From positions 124,001-188,000 of the forward strand of contig NZ_JABEKV010000004.1 in NCBI RefSeq assembly GCF_013283645.1: DNA of 64,000 bases, read 5' to 3'. Below, piece by piece: positions 18,241-27,427 of this stretch. The notes below the pieces were generated by a model. That model ran no database searches. It had not been told where the DNA came from and saw only the letters and a program-made list of their open reading frames with translations. This stretch comes from Sinorhizobium psoraleae. GTDB taxonomy: Bacteria; Pseudomonadota; Alphaproteobacteria; Rhizobiales; Rhizobiaceae. Numbering within the stretch: the stretch's first letter is position 1; each line of letters opens with the position of its first letter. The position numbers and the translations under genes are program-made.

Positions 18241-18379
18241 GGAGCCGATTTCCGTTGGGGTAGATGAGGGCGACGATCGCGGGGCGAGCACCCCACAGCG
18301 GGGTGCAAAACCATTCGTTAAGTGGCACTGGCTAGCATTGTGAGAAATTTCGCATGCAGGTTTCCGGTCCAGGTTGGCG

Positions 18380-18691
18380 ATGACAAAGCGAGCAGTGAAC
18401 TATACGCACTACGACCTCAAGGAACAAAGGGCCGGGACAACGATCGAAGTGACGCTGTCCGCCGTTGCCAACGTCCGGCTGATGACCGACGATAACTTCA
18501 CCCGGTACCGGGAGACGTTGAAGCATCAGTTTCTTGGCGGCGTCGCGCGAAAATCGCCGCTGCGCATGACCATTCCCGAGACCGCCCATTGGCACCTCGT
18601 CATCGACATGGAAGGTCACCACGGTCTTGCCGAGTCAAGCGTCCGCCTGGTCGAAACGGCTGGCCAGCCACGTTTTCAATCCATGTCGTGA
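18380..18691 (+). CDS. DUF1883 domain protein
   Basis: This 103-residue protein starts at the ATG at 18380. The pattern VNYTHYDLKEQRAGTTIEVT, NVRLMTDDNFTRYR and HWHLVIDMEGHHGLAESSVR matches DUF1883, a small beta-rich domain of unknown function common in rhizobia, sometimes fused to TIR domains elsewhere. It has no signal peptide or membrane segment. It is monocistronic and divergent from crcB. The function is unknown. Confidence 0.75.
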   Translation: MTKRAVNYTHYDLKEQRAGTTIEVTLSAVANVRLMTDDNFTRYRETLKHQFLGGVARKSPLRMTIPETAHWHLVIDMEGHHGLAESSVRLVETAGQPRFQSMS

Positions 18692-18697
18692 CTAAAT

Positions 18698-18721
18698 CGC
18701 CGCGCGTCTTATCAGACGCGC
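18698..18721. repeat. RIME fragment, copy 4
   Basis: This is a 24-bp remnant, CGCCGCGCGTCTTATCAGAC followed by GCGC. It is only the GC hairpin of the repeat, lying between the convergent DUF1883 and fghA genes, where it may serve as a transcription-end structure. Confidence 0.6.
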
Positions 18722-18735
18722 CCACATGACCCGTC

Positions 18736-19569
18736 TCAGCCGAGCCGCTCGGCGTGCCATTTCAGATGATCGTCCATGAAGGTCGAAATGAAGTAATAGG
18801 AATGGTCGTAACGCTCATGCATCCGGAGCGTCAGCCCTATTCCGGATCCGTTTATCGCTTCCTCGAACAACCAGGGGCGCAAGCCGTTATCGAGAAATCC
18901 GTCCGCCTTACCTTGATCGATCAGGAACTCCGGGAAGCGCGCGCCGTCCCTGACCAATGCGCAGGCATCGTACTGGCGCCAGGTCGCCTTGTCCGAGCCG
19001 AGGTATTTTTCGAAAGCACCGATCGACCAATCGGCGGTCGAGGGTTCCACGATCGGCGCAAAGGCCGAGCAACTCCTGAAACGCTGAGGATTCTTGAGGG
19101 CGATCGTCATTGCGCCATGCCCACCCATCGAATGGCCGAAAATGCCCTGTCGGCCCATGTCCACGCGAAAATGTTGGCTGACGACGGCGGGCAGTTCCTC
19201 CGTGATGTACGTGTACATCTGATAATGCTCGGCCCAGGGCATTTCCGTCGCGTCGAGATAGAAGCCGGCACCCTTGCCCATCTGCCAGTTGGTCACTTCG
19301 TCGGGCACATCGTTGCCGCGCGGACTGGTATCCGGGCAGACGATGATGAGGCCAAGCTCTGAGGCCATGCGCCGATACTCGCCCTTTTCCATCACGTTCG
19401 CGTGGGTACAGGTAAGCCCGGACAGATACCAGAGGACCGGGCGCGGCTCGTTGATCGCCTGCGGCGGCACATAGACGGCAAAGGTCATTTCGCCCTTACA
19501 GGCCGCCGAATCATGGGAAAAGACGCCCTGCATGCCGCCAAAGGCAGTATTTTGCGAGATAACTTTCAT
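18736..19569 (-). CDS. fghA: S-formylglutathione hydrolase
   Basis: This 277-residue esterase-D-type alpha/beta hydrolase has its nucleophile Ser in FGHSMGGHGAM, with FAPIVEPSTADWS-like and HERYDHSYYFISTF regions carrying the acid/His part. LSGLTCTHANVMEKGEYRR near residue 50 is diagnostic. It hydrolyses S-formylglutathione to formate and glutathione, the second step of formaldehyde detoxification. frmA, which makes the substrate, is 1.2 kb upstream on the same strand, with two genes between them. Confidence 0.96.
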   Translation of the reverse strand: MKVISQNTAFGGMQGVFSHDSAACKGEMTFAVYVPPQAINEPRPVLWYLSGLTCTHANVMEKGEYRRMASELGLIIVCPDTSPRGNDVPDEVTNWQMGKGAGFYLDATEMPWAEHYQMYTYITEELPAVVSQHFRVDMGRQGIFGHSMGGHGAMTIALKNPQRFRSCSAFAPIVEPSTADWSIGAFEKYLGSDKATWRQYDACALVRDGARFPEFLIDQGKADGFLDNGLRPWLFEEAINGSGIGLTLRMHERYDHSYYFISTFMDDHLKWHAERLG

Positions 19570-19596
19570 GACTTACTCCTTGAAGTAGGGCAGGCG

Positions 19597-20259
19597 TCAG
19601 CCGGCCAGCTGGACAGCGGCGTTGACCGCCGCGGCGACCAGCACGGTGTTGAAGAAGAACGAAACGACGGCGTGCGCCAGATTGATGCGGCGCATCGCCG
19701 TTGTCGTGATCGCCACGTCCGATGTTTGCGCAGTCATGCCGATGACGAAGGCGAAATAGAGAAAGTCATAGCCGCCGGGCATGTCCGTTTCCGGAAACAT
19801 AAGTCCGCGTGCCGGCTCGATCGGATCACGGCTCTCATCGGTCACCCAATAGACGTGCGCGTAATGCATGGCCGCCATGGTGTGGATCGTCGCCCAGCCG
19901 AGCGCCACGGAGGCAAAAGCAAGGAGAAGCTCGAAGCCATTGCCCTGACCTTGCCGATTGAGCGCCAGGAAAAGTGACAGCAGCGAGACGGCAGCCGCAG
20001 CAAGGGTAACCAGAAAAATGACCGCTTCAGGTTCGTCGGTGCTATGCGCATGGTGTTCGAGATAACCTCCGGTCAAGCGCCTGAGCCGCACGGCCGCCTT
20101 GATGAGATAAACGCAGAAGAATGTGATGGCGGTGATCTCCAGCGCAAAGCGTGGAGCAAGGACCAGGGAGATCGGTAGGCTCACCAAGGCGCAGCCAAGC
20201 GCAGCATAGAATGGCCAATGTCGCAGCCTCGTCGTCCGTTTCATCGCGCGGCCCAGCAT
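19597..20259 (-). CDS. DUF1345 membrane protein
   Basis: This 220-residue protein has about five hydrophobic segments and the DUF1345 hallmark YDFLYFAFVIGMTAQTSDVA near the C-terminal third, with THTMAAMHYAHVYW-like IHTMAAMHYAHVYW before it. The function is unknown. Two in-frame starts are possible (20259 and 20244): GGAAGG lies immediately before the first and 15 nt before the second, so the start is uncertain. It is inserted between frmA-yaiI and fghA on one strand. Confidence 0.85.
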   Translation of the reverse strand: MLGRAMKRTTRLRHWPFYAALGCALVSLPISLVLAPRFALEITAITFFCVYLIKAAVRLRRLTGGYLEHHAHSTDEPEAVIFLVTLAAAAVSLLSLFLALNRQGQGNGFELLLAFASVALGWATIHTMAAMHYAHVYWVTDESRDPIEPARGLMFPETDMPGGYDFLYFAFVIGMTAQTSDVAITTTAMRRINLAHAVVSFFFNTVLVAAAVNAAVQLAG

Positions 20260-20269
20260 CCTTCCGCGT

Positions 20270-20713
20270 TCATCTTTTGGCTTGGCGGCAGAGCCGGTCA
20301 AGTGTCTCCAAGAAGGCCGAGCGGTCCCTTGCCGTGAAGGCTGCATTGTAGCCTTTGCTTTCGCCGGTTTCCCTTAAGTGCGCGCCGAGGTCGCGCATGG
20401 CCGAAGCCATGCCGATATTGCTCTTGTCGAAGAGCCGACCGGACGGTCCGGTGACGAGCGCGCCAGCGGCGACACAGCGTGCGGCGAGCGGGACGTCCGC
20501 CGTAACCACGATGTCGCCTTCTCCTGCGCGTTCGGCAATCCAGTCGTCGGCTGCATCGAAGCCCGCCGATACGATGACGTTGTGCACCATCGGGTCTCGT
20601 GACGGGCGCAGGCCGGAATTGGCGACCAAAGTCACCTCGAAGCCGTGACGCTCCGCCACTTTCAGGATTTCCGCCTTCACGGGACAGGCGTCGGCATCGA
20701 CATAGATGATCAT
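20270..20713 (-). CDS. YaiI/YqxD family protein (DUF188)
   Basis: This 147-residue protein starts MIIYVDADACPVKAEILKV, with VVTADVPLAARC and GPSGRLFDKSNI, the conserved acidic motifs of DUF188. The fold is PIN-like and a nuclease role is suspected but not shown. I take ATG 20713, which has GGAAG 10 nt upstream, over a GTG four codons earlier. It lies 10 bp upstream of the DUF1345 gene and 78 bp after frmA. Confidence 0.9.
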   Translation of the reverse strand: MIIYVDADACPVKAEILKVAERHGFEVTLVANSGLRPSRDPMVHNVIVSAGFDAADDWIAERAGEGDIVVTADVPLAARCVAAGALVTGPSGRLFDKSNIGMASAMRDLGAHLRETGESKGYNAAFTARDRSAFLETLDRLCRQAKR

Positions 20714-20791
20714 GTTTAAGCGCACTTCCGAACAGTCAAGAAGCGCCGAAATACAATCGATTCCGGCGCTCTGTTGATCCAGTTTGACAGC

Positions 20792-21919
20792 TTAGTAGAG
20801 GACGACGCTGCGGATGCTTTCGCCGGAATGCATCAGTTCGAAGCCCTTGTTGATGTCGTCGAGCGGCATCGTGTGGGTGATCATCGGGTCGATCTCGATC
20901 TTGCCCTCCATGTACCAGTCGACGATCTTCGGCACGTCGGTGCGGCCGCGCGCGCCGCCGAAGGCGGTGCCCATCCAGGTGCGGCCGGTGACCAGTTGGA
21001 ACGGCCGGGTGGCAATCTCCTGGCCGGCACCGGCAACGCCGATGATCACCGACTTGCCCCAGCCGCGATGCGAGGCCTCGAGCGCCTGGCGCATCACCTT
21101 GACATTGCCGGTGCAGTCGAAGGTGTAGTCGGCGCCGCCGATCTGGTCGGCGCCGCGTTTCGTCAGGTTGACAAGATGGGGCACGATGTCGTCGCCGACC
21201 TCCTTCGGATTGACGAAGTGGGTCATGCCGAACTTCTCGCCCCAGGGCTTCTTGTCGTTGTTCAGATCGACGCCGATGATCATGTCGGCGCCGGCAAGGC
21301 GAAGCCCCTGGATGACGTTGAGGCCGATGCCGCCAAGCCCGAAGACGATCGCCGTCGCACCGATCTCGACCTTGGCCGTGTTGATCACCGCGCCGATGCC
21401 GGTGGTGACGCCACAGCCGATGTAGCAGATCTTGTCGAACGGCGCGTCCGGGTTGACCTTGGCAACGGCGATCTCCGGCAGCACGGTGAAGTTCGCAAAG
21501 GTCGAGCAGCCCATGTAGTGGTGCAGCTTCTCGCCGTTGATCGAAAACCGCGAGGTGCCGTCGGGCATCAGCCCTTGCCCCTGGGTGGCGCGGATGGCGG
21601 TGCAGAGATTGGTCTTGCGCGACAGGCAGGAGGGGCAGGCGCGGCATTCCGGGGTATAGAGCGGGATGACGTGGTCGCCCTTCCTGACGCTGGTGACGCC
21701 GGGGCCGACATCGACGACGATGCCGGCGCCCTCGTGGCCGAGGATGGCCGGGAACAGCCCTTCCGGATCGGCGCCCGAGAGGGTGAAATCGTCGGTGTGG
21801 CAGATGCCGGTCGCCTTGATCTCGACCAGCACCTCGCCGGCCTTCGGCCCTTCGAGCTGAACCGTCATGATTTCCAGAGGTTTGCCGGCCTCAGTGGCGA
21901 CGGCGGCGCGTACGTCCAT
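20792..21919 (-). CDS. frmA: S-(hydroxymethyl)glutathione dehydrogenase / class III alcohol dehydrogenase
   Basis: This 375-residue zinc alcohol dehydrogenase has the catalytic-zinc Cys in [15 protein letters not shown] and GHEGAGIV. The structural zinc site has four Cys in [17 protein letters not shown]. The NAD fold is in [14 protein letters not shown], and [10 protein letters not shown] is typical of class III. It oxidises S-hydroxymethylglutathione to S-formylglutathione. The start is ATG 21919 behind GGGAGAAGAG. A perfect 11-bp inverted repeat lies 33 bp upstream. Confidence 0.97.
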   Translation of the reverse strand: MDVRAAVATEAGKPLEIMTVQLEGPKAGEVLVEIKATGICHTDDFTLSGADPEGLFPAILGHEGAGIVVDVGPGVTSVRKGDHVIPLYTPECRACPSCLSRKTNLCTAIRATQGQGLMPDGTSRFSINGEKLHHYMGCSTFANFTVLPEIAVAKVNPDAPFDKICYIGCGVTTGIGAVINTAKVEIGATAIVFGLGGIGLNVIQGLRLAGADMIIGVDLNNDKKPWGEKFGMTHFVNPKEVGDDIVPHLVNLTKRGADQIGGADYTFDCTGNVKVMRQALEASHRGWGKSVIIGVAGAGQEIATRPFQLVTGRTWMGTAFGGARGRTDVPKIVDWYMEGKIEIDPMITHTMPLDDINKGFELMHSGESIRSVVLY

Positions 21920-21951
21920 GTCTCTTCTCCCTTGAATGCAAGTGTTTGCAG

Positions 21952-21989
21952 GCAGCGATTGCGATCGTCGATGCCGTGGCAATCGCTGC
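21952..21989. promoter_or_regulatory. 11-bp inverted repeat upstream of frmA
   Basis: GCAGCGATTGC (21952-21962) and GCAATCGCTGC (21979-21989) are perfect inverted arms separated by 16 nt. They lie 33-70 bp before the frmA start. The centre-to-centre distance of 27 bp allows either an operator for a dimeric regulator or an mRNA hairpin in the leader. The function is inferred; no matching regulator is identifiable. Confidence 0.4.
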
Positions 21990-22064
21990 GATAAGCTGGA
22001 ATCGGCTTTAAGCTATTTTACTACGTTAAATGGGAAACGGGCGGAAAACGCGCTTCAGCCTTGT

Positions 22065-22472
22065 TCATCCTTTTGAGCGAATAGTCTGCTGGATACGGTC
22101 GAGTTCCGCTTCCAGCGCCGCGATGGCCTCACCGGTCTGAGCGTGCAGTTTCTTGATGAGATCGAGTTGCTCGCGAAGCGCTTCCCTCGAGGCAACGGCT
22201 GCATCGTCGTCCGGTGCACGACCGATGCCGGCAATCAGCCAGGCCGGAGTGACGCCCAGCACGCCAGCCAACATGAAAAGGCGGTTGGTACGAGGTTCGG
22301 CGCGGTCGCGTTCCCACGCTGCCACGGTTTCGCAGCGTACGCCAAGCTGATCCGCTAGGTCCTTCATCGAGAGGTTCGCGGCGTCACGCGCCCTCCAGAT
22401 GCGTCCCCCAAGCGTGTCGCCGTCTCCTGTTTCGCGAAGACGCGCGATCATGGTTTCGGTCGATAAGCGCAT
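22065..22472 (-). CDS. XRE-family transcriptional regulator
   Basis: This 135-residue protein starts at the ATG at 22472. Its Cro/CI-type helix-turn-helix spans about residues 25-85, with NLSMKDLADQLGVRCETVAA and WERDRAEPRTNRL. The C-terminal 45 residues form a predicted coiled coil (REQLDLIKKLHAQTGEAIAA). It is a DNA-binding regulator with unknown target. It is upstream of frmA on the same strand, 145 bp apart, so it may or may not control it. Confidence 0.88.
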   Translation of the reverse strand: MRLSTETMIARLRETGDGDTLGGRIWRARDAANLSMKDLADQLGVRCETVAAWERDRAEPRTNRLFMLAGVLGVTPAWLIAGIGRAPDDDAAVASREALREQLDLIKKLHAQTGEAIAALEAELDRIQQTIRSKG

Positions 22473-22696
22473 GGCTTTCTCCCTTGGCACTGTTACGTTC
22501 AAAGGTCCCGGATAGTTGCCGGAAGCGCCCCTGGCTTCCCGCTGCGGGGCGAGAATGAAATGAGCTTATAGGCATTCCCCTGTCGACGGACCACCTCGAA
22601 ACGCCAAAAACCCTGTCAAATGCGGCTCACTATCCGTCGCGCGTTGAAACCTCGACGAAACGGGTTAAGTTCGGCCCCGATATTGGAAATCTGCCC

Positions 22697-23635
22697 ATGA
22701 ATGAATATGTGCCAACGGCCGCTGCGCCGCACAATACGGTCATGCGGGGCGTGGCGATCATGCTTTTCGCCATGCTCATCCTGCCCTGCATGGATGCCAT
22801 TGCAAAATATATGGCGGTCTATGAGGGGATGTCGCCCGGCCAAGTGACCTTCTATCGCTTCTTCTTTCAACTCGTATCGACGGCGCCGTTGTTGCTCTCG
22901 GCAGGCGGCGTGCGGGCGTTCTATCCGAAGCGGCTCTGGCCAAATATTCTTCGCGGGGTGCTGCTCGCGGCGGCGGCGCTCTTTTTCTTCGTTTCAGTGA
23001 AATACATGCCACTCGCGGACGTGTTCGCCATCTACTTCGTCGAACCGTTCATTCTGACATGCCTTTCGGCGCTTATCCTGCGCGAGAAGGTGGGATGGCG
23101 CCGGTGGTCGGCGATCGCGGTCGGTTTCTGCGGCGCAATGGTCGTCATCCAGCCGAGCTTTGCCATCTTCGGGCTGACGTCGCTGCTGCCGGTCGCCTGC
23201 GCCTTCCTCTTTGCCTGCTACCTTTTCCTCAACCGCGCGGTCGGCAACGCCGATCCACCGCTGACCATGCAGACCGTTGCCGGAATAGGGGGAACGCTGT
23301 TCATGGCCGCCGTGATCGCCTTCGGCAATGGGATGGGTGCCGTCGATTTCGAACCGTCGCTGCCGCAATCGGCGCTTGGCTGGGTGCTCGTCGTTGCTCT
23401 AGGGGCCATTTCCGGCTGGGGCCATCTTCTCGTCGTCAAGGCATTCCAGGCGGCACCGATATCGCTGCTTGCGCCGTTCCACTATTTCGAGATCGTCTCG
23501 GCGACGGCGCTCGGCTATATCGTCTTTGAAGACTTTCCGACGCCGTCGAAGTGGCTCGGCATTCTCGTGATCGTCGCATCGGGACTGTATATTATCTGGC
23601 GAGAGCGCAAGGCGCAGAGGCGAAAGTCGGCGTGA
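22697..23635 (+). CDS. EamA/DMT-family transporter
   Basis: This 312-residue protein has ten predicted helices in two EamA repeats (about residues 16-148 and 165-300). Characteristic positions include FYRFFFQLVSTAPLLL in repeat 1 and HYFEIVSATALGYIVFEDFP in repeat 2. The C-terminus is basic and cytoplasmic (WRERKAQRRKSA). The substrate is not predictable; family members export metabolites or amino acids. It is monocistronic and divergent from the XRE gene. Confidence 0.92.
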   Translation: MNEYVPTAAAPHNTVMRGVAIMLFAMLILPCMDAIAKYMAVYEGMSPGQVTFYRFFFQLVSTAPLLLSAGGVRAFYPKRLWPNILRGVLLAAAALFFFVSVKYMPLADVFAIYFVEPFILTCLSALILREKVGWRRWSAIAVGFCGAMVVIQPSFAIFGLTSLLPVACAFLFACYLFLNRAVGNADPPLTMQTVAGIGGTLFMAAVIAFGNGMGAVDFEPSLPQSALGWVLVVALGAISGWGHLLVVKAFQAAPISLLAPFHYFEIVSATALGYIVFEDFPTPSKWLGILVIVASGLYIIWRERKAQRRKSA

Positions 23636-23668
23636 GTCTCGCCGGCCGGCGGTCCGGGTTGCTGGTCC

Positions 23669-24400
23669 TCAGATCGAGTGTCCCTCGGTGTCGGCCCGTG
23701 TCGGCCCGAAGATCGTTTCGAATGCCTCTCTCAGTCGAATATCGACGTCCGGCATCATGACGGGCAGACCAAGGTCGACCAGGCTCGTGACCCCATAGCC
23801 GCGGATGCCGCAGGGAACGATACCCCCGAAATGATCGAGGTCGGGATCGACATTCAGCGCGAAGCCATGGAAGCTTACCCACTTGCGCAGCCGGATGCCG
23901 ATGGCGGCGATCTTGTCCTCGGCCTCGGATCCGTCTGGCAGAAGCGGCTTTTCCGGACGACGCACCCAGACGCCGACCCGGTCCTCTCGGCGTTCGCCTT
24001 TGACATTCATCGAATCGAGCGTGGTAATAATGACTGCCTCGAGCGCTGCGACAAAGGCGCGCACATCCTGCCGGCGCCGTTTCAGGTCAAGCATGACATA
24101 GACGACTCTTTGGCCCGGACCGTGATAGGTGTACTCGCCGCCTCGGCCGCTCGCAAAGACGGGGAAGCGGTCGGGCATCACCAGGTCGGAGGCATCGGCG
24201 CTGGTGCCCGCCGTGTAAAGAGGCGGATGCTCGACCAGCCAGACCAATTCGTCCGCGGTGCCGGCCGCGATCGCCGCGGCTTCCCGTTCCATGATTTCGA
24301 CCGCCTGTGGATAATCGACGATGGAGGGGGCGATCCGCCAGCGCACTGCCGGCGAACCCGGCGGTGCGAACATGTTTTGGCTGAGATTGTCGCGCTGCAT
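23669..24400 (-). CDS. lipB: lipoyl(octanoyl) transferase
   Basis: This 243-residue enzyme moves octanoyl groups from acyl carrier protein to lipoyl domains of 2-oxoacid dehydrogenases. The signature [16 protein letters not shown], the Lys in [20 protein letters not shown] and the catalytic Cys in [12 protein letters not shown] are all present. I choose ATG 24400 ([11 protein letters not shown]); a longer frame from 24472 adds an unconserved leader. It is convergent with the EamA transporter gene. Confidence 0.95.
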   Translation of the reverse strand: MQRDNLSQNMFAPPGSPAVRWRIAPSIVDYPQAVEIMEREAAAIAAGTADELVWLVEHPPLYTAGTSADASDLVMPDRFPVFASGRGGEYTYHGPGQRVVYVMLDLKRRRQDVRAFVAALEAVIITTLDSMNVKGERREDRVGVWVRRPEKPLLPDGSEAEDKIAAIGIRLRKWVSFHGFALNVDPDLDHFGGIVPCGIRGYGVTSLVDLGLPVMMPDVDIRLREAFETIFGPTRADTEGHSI

Positions 24401-24529
24401 GAGGCCGTATTCCTGGTTTTCCCGGCTCCGTAAATGGGATGGTGCGCGCCAAGAGTCCAGCATTTCCAACACCTCGCGAGGGCGCTGTTGAAATAGTTTC
24501 TTTTCTCGTCAAATTTCTGTCGTCTTGCC

Positions 24530-24558
24530 CTTGTGCACCCCAGATGCTTTTGCTACAT
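24530..24558 (+). promoter_or_regulatory. sigma-70 promoter of tRNA-Leu
   Basis: CTTGTG (24530-24535), 17 nt, then CTACAT (24553-24558) match the Sinorhizobium housekeeping consensus CTTGAC-N17-CTATAT at 9 of 12 positions. The mature tRNA begins 35 bp after the -10 box, leaving a short 5-prime leader for RNase P. Confidence 0.65.
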
Positions 24559-24593
24559 GCACCCCCGCCGACGCAATCGGCACCTACCACGAT

Positions 24594-24678
24594 GCGGTCG
24601 TGGCGGAATTGGTAGACGCGCAGCGTTGAGGTCGCTGTGGGGCAACCCGTGGAAGTTCGAGTCTTCTCGACCGCACCA
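24594..24678 (+). tRNA. tRNA-Leu (anticodon GAG)
   Basis: This is an 85-nt class II tRNA. The acceptor stem GCGGTCG (24594-24600) pairs with CGACCGC (24668-24674). The D arm is GCGGAATTGGTAGACGC, and the anticodon stem CAGCG/CGCTG encloses loop TTGAGGT with GAG. A long variable arm (TGGGGCAACCCGT) and the T loop TTCGAGT are present. Discriminator A and a genome-encoded CCA end it at 24678. It reads CUC/CUU leucine codons. There is no sign of an integrated element at its 3-prime end. Confidence 0.97.
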
Positions 24679-24693
24679 AATTAGACTAAGAAG

Positions 24694-24725
24694 CCCTCGT
24701 AACCGTTCGGTTCTACGGGGTTTTT
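24694..24725 (+). terminator. terminator after tRNA-Leu
   Basis: CCCTCGTAACC (from 24694) pairs imperfectly with GGTTCTACGGGG (to 24720) around the loop GTTC, followed by TTTTT (24721-24725). It has the spacing and form of an intrinsic terminator 15 bp after the CCA end. Confidence 0.75.
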
Positions 24726-25362
24726 CATTTCTGGGGATTGGTTGTCAGTGACGCCACGGCCGGTTGTGCCCGCAGCGCCGCGCAATGCGGGCATGTGCAC
24801 ACGTTACTCGCACTTCGACGCCGGAAACCCCAAACAATTGCCTCCGGTAGCACCCGCGACCAAAATGCCATATTGTGTTGTTAGAAGAGCTATCGAGCGG
24901 TGTCGCCGACGCATGCTGTAACGAGCAAGCGAAATGGAGCCGCCGCCGCACTTGTGCCAGAATCTGGCCGTGGGGTCTCTGCAGAATTTTCGTCCGGCCC
25001 GAATTCGGACTACGGAGACGACGGCGAAGTTGTGCCTCGCCCGCGCAGCGGTTCTTCGGGACCATTTCGCGGGAAGATCAGCCGTCCGTTCAAAAACCGG
25101 AGACGACGGTAGAGCCTGGATGCGATCCCCCATCCTCATCGCGGAATTGTGAAAAGCGGTCAATATGATGGGGTGACAGAGCGGCGAACCTGCTGCATGA
25201 TTTCTTATATCCGATTCGACTTTTAGGATAAGATCTGTAGCAATTCAAAGTATTACGGTGCCCGTTGCGCCTGTGGAAAGCGCCGCGCGCCGTACCGAGA
25301 AGGCGGGTGCTCACCGTTGGCCACTGCTTCGGCATCCGCTGGCTAAACCGCAACGTGTTGAA
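24726..25362. other. gene-poor region between tRNA-Leu and prkA
   Basis: About 640 bp with no coding region I can support. Short frames exist on both strands but have no recognisable product or ribosome-binding site. It contains a degenerate RIME copy at 25207-25294. The upstream promoter of prkA begins at 25363. Confidence 0.5.
25207..25294 (+). repeat. RIME-type repeat, degenerate copy 5
   Basis: Recognisable parts are ATCCGATTCGACTTTTAGGA, GTAGCAATTCAAAGTATTAC and a decayed GC hairpin, TTGCGCC ... CGCCGCGCGCCGTA. Many positions differ from the other copies, so it looks old. Confidence 0.5.
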
Positions 25363-25387
25363 GGAACTTTGGAGGCAGGAAACAGTT
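25363..25387 (+). promoter_or_regulatory. RpoE2/EcfG-type stress promoter of prkA
   Basis: GGAAC (25363-25367) and AGTT (25384-25387) are separated by 16 nt, matching the alphaproteobacterial general-stress sigma consensus GGAAC-N16/18-CGTT at all but the first -10 base. It lies 65 bp before the prkA ATG. It would place the prkA operon under general stress control. Only one base of the short consensus differs, but such short motifs can occur by chance. Confidence 0.6.
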
Positions 25388-25452
25388 CACTGTAAGCAGG
25401 GAGCCAACAGGCAGCGAACCCGTCTCGGTTAACCGGCCTCCCGCGGGAGAGC

Positions 25453-27405
25453 ATGATGACAAGGAGTGAATCTGACGTCTTCGATCTCTTTTCAGAGATC
25501 TATACGAGCGCAGCGCAAGAAGAGATAAGTCTGCAAGAATATCTCCTCGCCTGCCGCGACGATAAGAGTATGTATGCCACCGCGCAGGAGCGGATGGTGG
25601 AAGCTATTGGAGAGCCGACCCTCGTCGACACGAGCGCGGACGAGCGTCTTGGCCGAATCTTCGCCAATCGAACGATCAAGATCTATCCCTCATTCTCCGA
25701 CTTCTATGGCATGGAGGATACGATCGAGCGCATTGTCGGGTATTTCCGCTATGCAGCCCAGGGTTTGGAAGAGCGCAAGCAAATTCTATACCTGCTGGGA
25801 CCGGTCGGCGGAGGCAAGTCTTCGTTGGCTGAGCGCCTCAAGAAGCTGATGGAGCAGCGGCCGATCTATACGTTGATGGTCAACGGCAAGATCAGCCCCG
25901 TGTTCGAATCGCCGCTCGGTCTGTTCCACCCGGAACGCATGGCCGATCTTCTCGAGGACAAGTACGGGATTGCCAGGCGGCGGCTCACCGGGCTGATCTC
26001 GCCCTGGGCGGCCAAGCGGCTGGACGAAGTCGGCGGCGACATCTCGAAATTCAGCGTCGTCAAACTGGTACCGTCCCGCTTGCGCCAGATTGGCATCGCG
26101 AAGACCGAGCCGGGCGACGAGAATAACCAGGACGTCTCCTCGCTCGTCGGCAAGGTCGACATCCGCCAGCTCGAGAACTACAGCCAGGCCGACCCGGACG
26201 CCTATTCGTACAGCGGCGGGCTGAACCGCACCACGCAGGGCTTGCTTGAATTCGTGGAGATGTTCAAGGCGCCGATCAAGGTTCTCCACCCGCTGCTGAC
26301 AGCGACGCAGGAGGGGAACTACAACGGCACCGAGAATTTCGGCGCGTTTCCCTACCAGGGCACCGTGCTGGCGCATTCCAACGAGTCCGAGTGGCTTCAG
26401 TTCAAGAACAACAAGAACAATGAGGCATTCCTCGACCGCATTCTGGTGGTCAAGGTGCCCTATTGCCTGCGCGTCACCGAAGAGAAGCTGATCTACGAGA
26501 AGCTCCTTCGTGAAAGCGAGTTGGTCGACAATCCTTGCGCGCCGGAAGTTCTGGAGTGCCTGAGCCGGTTCACGGTGTCGACCCGCCTCACGCCGCACGA
26601 GAATTCACCGCTTTACACGAAGATGCGGGTCTATGACGGCGAGAACCTGAAGGACACCGATCCGAAGGCCAAATCGGTACAGGAATACCGTGACGCCGCC
26701 GGCGTGGACGAGGGCATGACGGGCGTCAGCACCCGCTTTGCCTTCAAGGTGCTGTCGGAGACGTTCAACTACGACACCAAGGAGGTCGCGGCCGATCCCG
26801 TGCATCTGATGTACATCATGGAGCAGGCGATCAAACGTGAGCAGTTTCCAAAGGAAACCGAGGCAGCCTATCTCGACTTCATCAAGTCGGAATTGGCCTC
26901 GCGCTATGCCGAATTCATAGGCCACGAGATCCAGAAGGCCTATCTGGAATCCTATAGCGAATATGGTCAGAACCTTTTCGACCGGTATATCGCCTATGCT
27001 GACGCATGGCTTGAAGATCAGGACTTCAAGGACCCCGACACCGGACAGATCCTCAATCGGAAGGTTCTCGATAGCGAGCTGTCGCAGATCGAGAAGCCGG
27101 CGGGTATCGCCAATCCGAAGGACTTCCGCAACGAGGTCGTGAAGTTCACATTGCGTGCCCGCGCCAAGAACAGCGGCCGCAATCCCTCCTGGACGAGTTA
27201 TGAAAAGCTGCGCGAAGTCATCGAAAAGCGTATGTTCGGCCAGGTCGAGGATCTGCTGCCAGTCATCAGCTTCGGCTCCAAGAAGGACAGCGCAACCGAG
27301 AAACAGCATGCCGAGTTCGTCCAGCGCATGATTGAACGCGGATATACCGAACGGCAGGTTCGGCGGCTCGTCGACTGGTACATGCGAGTGAACAAGGCGG
27401 GCTGA
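25453..27405 (+). CDS. prkA: PrkA family AAA/serine kinase protein
   Basis: This 650-residue protein has an N-terminal PrkA AAA domain with Walker A LLGPVGGGKSSLAERLKK (about residues 114-131) and a C-terminal domain of the PrkA family. PrkA was reported as a serine kinase in Bacillus; its activity as an AAA+ protease or ATPase is also discussed. ATG codons at 25453 and 25456 are both possible. It leads prkA-yeaH-spoVR, a conserved stress-linked trio, with yeaH 22 bp downstream and a stress-sigma promoter upstream. Confidence 0.95.
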   Translation: MMTRSESDVFDLFSEIYTSAAQEEISLQEYLLACRDDKSMYATAQERMVEAIGEPTLVDTSADERLGRIFANRTIKIYPSFSDFYGMEDTIERIVGYFRYAAQGLEERKQILYLLGPVGGGKSSLAERLKKLMEQRPIYTLMVNGKISPVFESPLGLFHPERMADLLEDKYGIARRRLTGLISPWAAKRLDEVGGDISKFSVVKLVPSRLRQIGIAKTEPGDENNQDVSSLVGKVDIRQLENYSQADPDAYSYSGGLNRTTQGLLEFVEMFKAPIKVLHPLLTATQEGNYNGTENFGAFPYQGTVLAHSNESEWLQFKNNKNNEAFLDRILVVKVPYCLRVTEEKLIYEKLLRESELVDNPCAPEVLECLSRFTVSTRLTPHENSPLYTKMRVYDGENLKDTDPKAKSVQEYRDAAGVDEGMTGVSTRFAFKVLSETFNYDTKEVAADPVHLMYIMEQAIKREQFPKETEAAYLDFIKSELASRYAEFIGHEIQKAYLESYSEYGQNLFDRYIAYADAWLEDQDFKDPDTGQILNRKVLDSELSQIEKPAGIANPKDFRNEVVKFTLRARAKNSGRNPSWTSYEKLREVIEKRMFGQVEDLLPVISFGSKKDSATEKQHAEFVQRMIERGYTERQVRRLVDWYMRVNKAG

Positions 27406-27427
27406 AGATGCGCACGGGGGTTTGCCA

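Noticed and set aside
18241-18379. fluoride riboswitch upstream of crcB
   Set aside because: I looked for the conserved crcB-motif core and pseudoknot on the minus strand and found only a GCACCCC/GGGGTGC hairpin.
20774-21994. 406-codon open frame opposite frmA
   Set aside because: Shadow of the alcohol dehydrogenase gene; no ribosome-binding site and no domain.
24594-24725. tRNA-Leu as an integration site
   Set aside because: No duplicated 3-prime tRNA end, integrase or composition shift is seen downstream; ordinary core genes follow.
24804-25163. overlapping small frames between tRNA-Leu and prkA
   Set aside because: Several frames on both strands of similar length overlap, none with a ribosome-binding site or family pattern; they look like chance frames.
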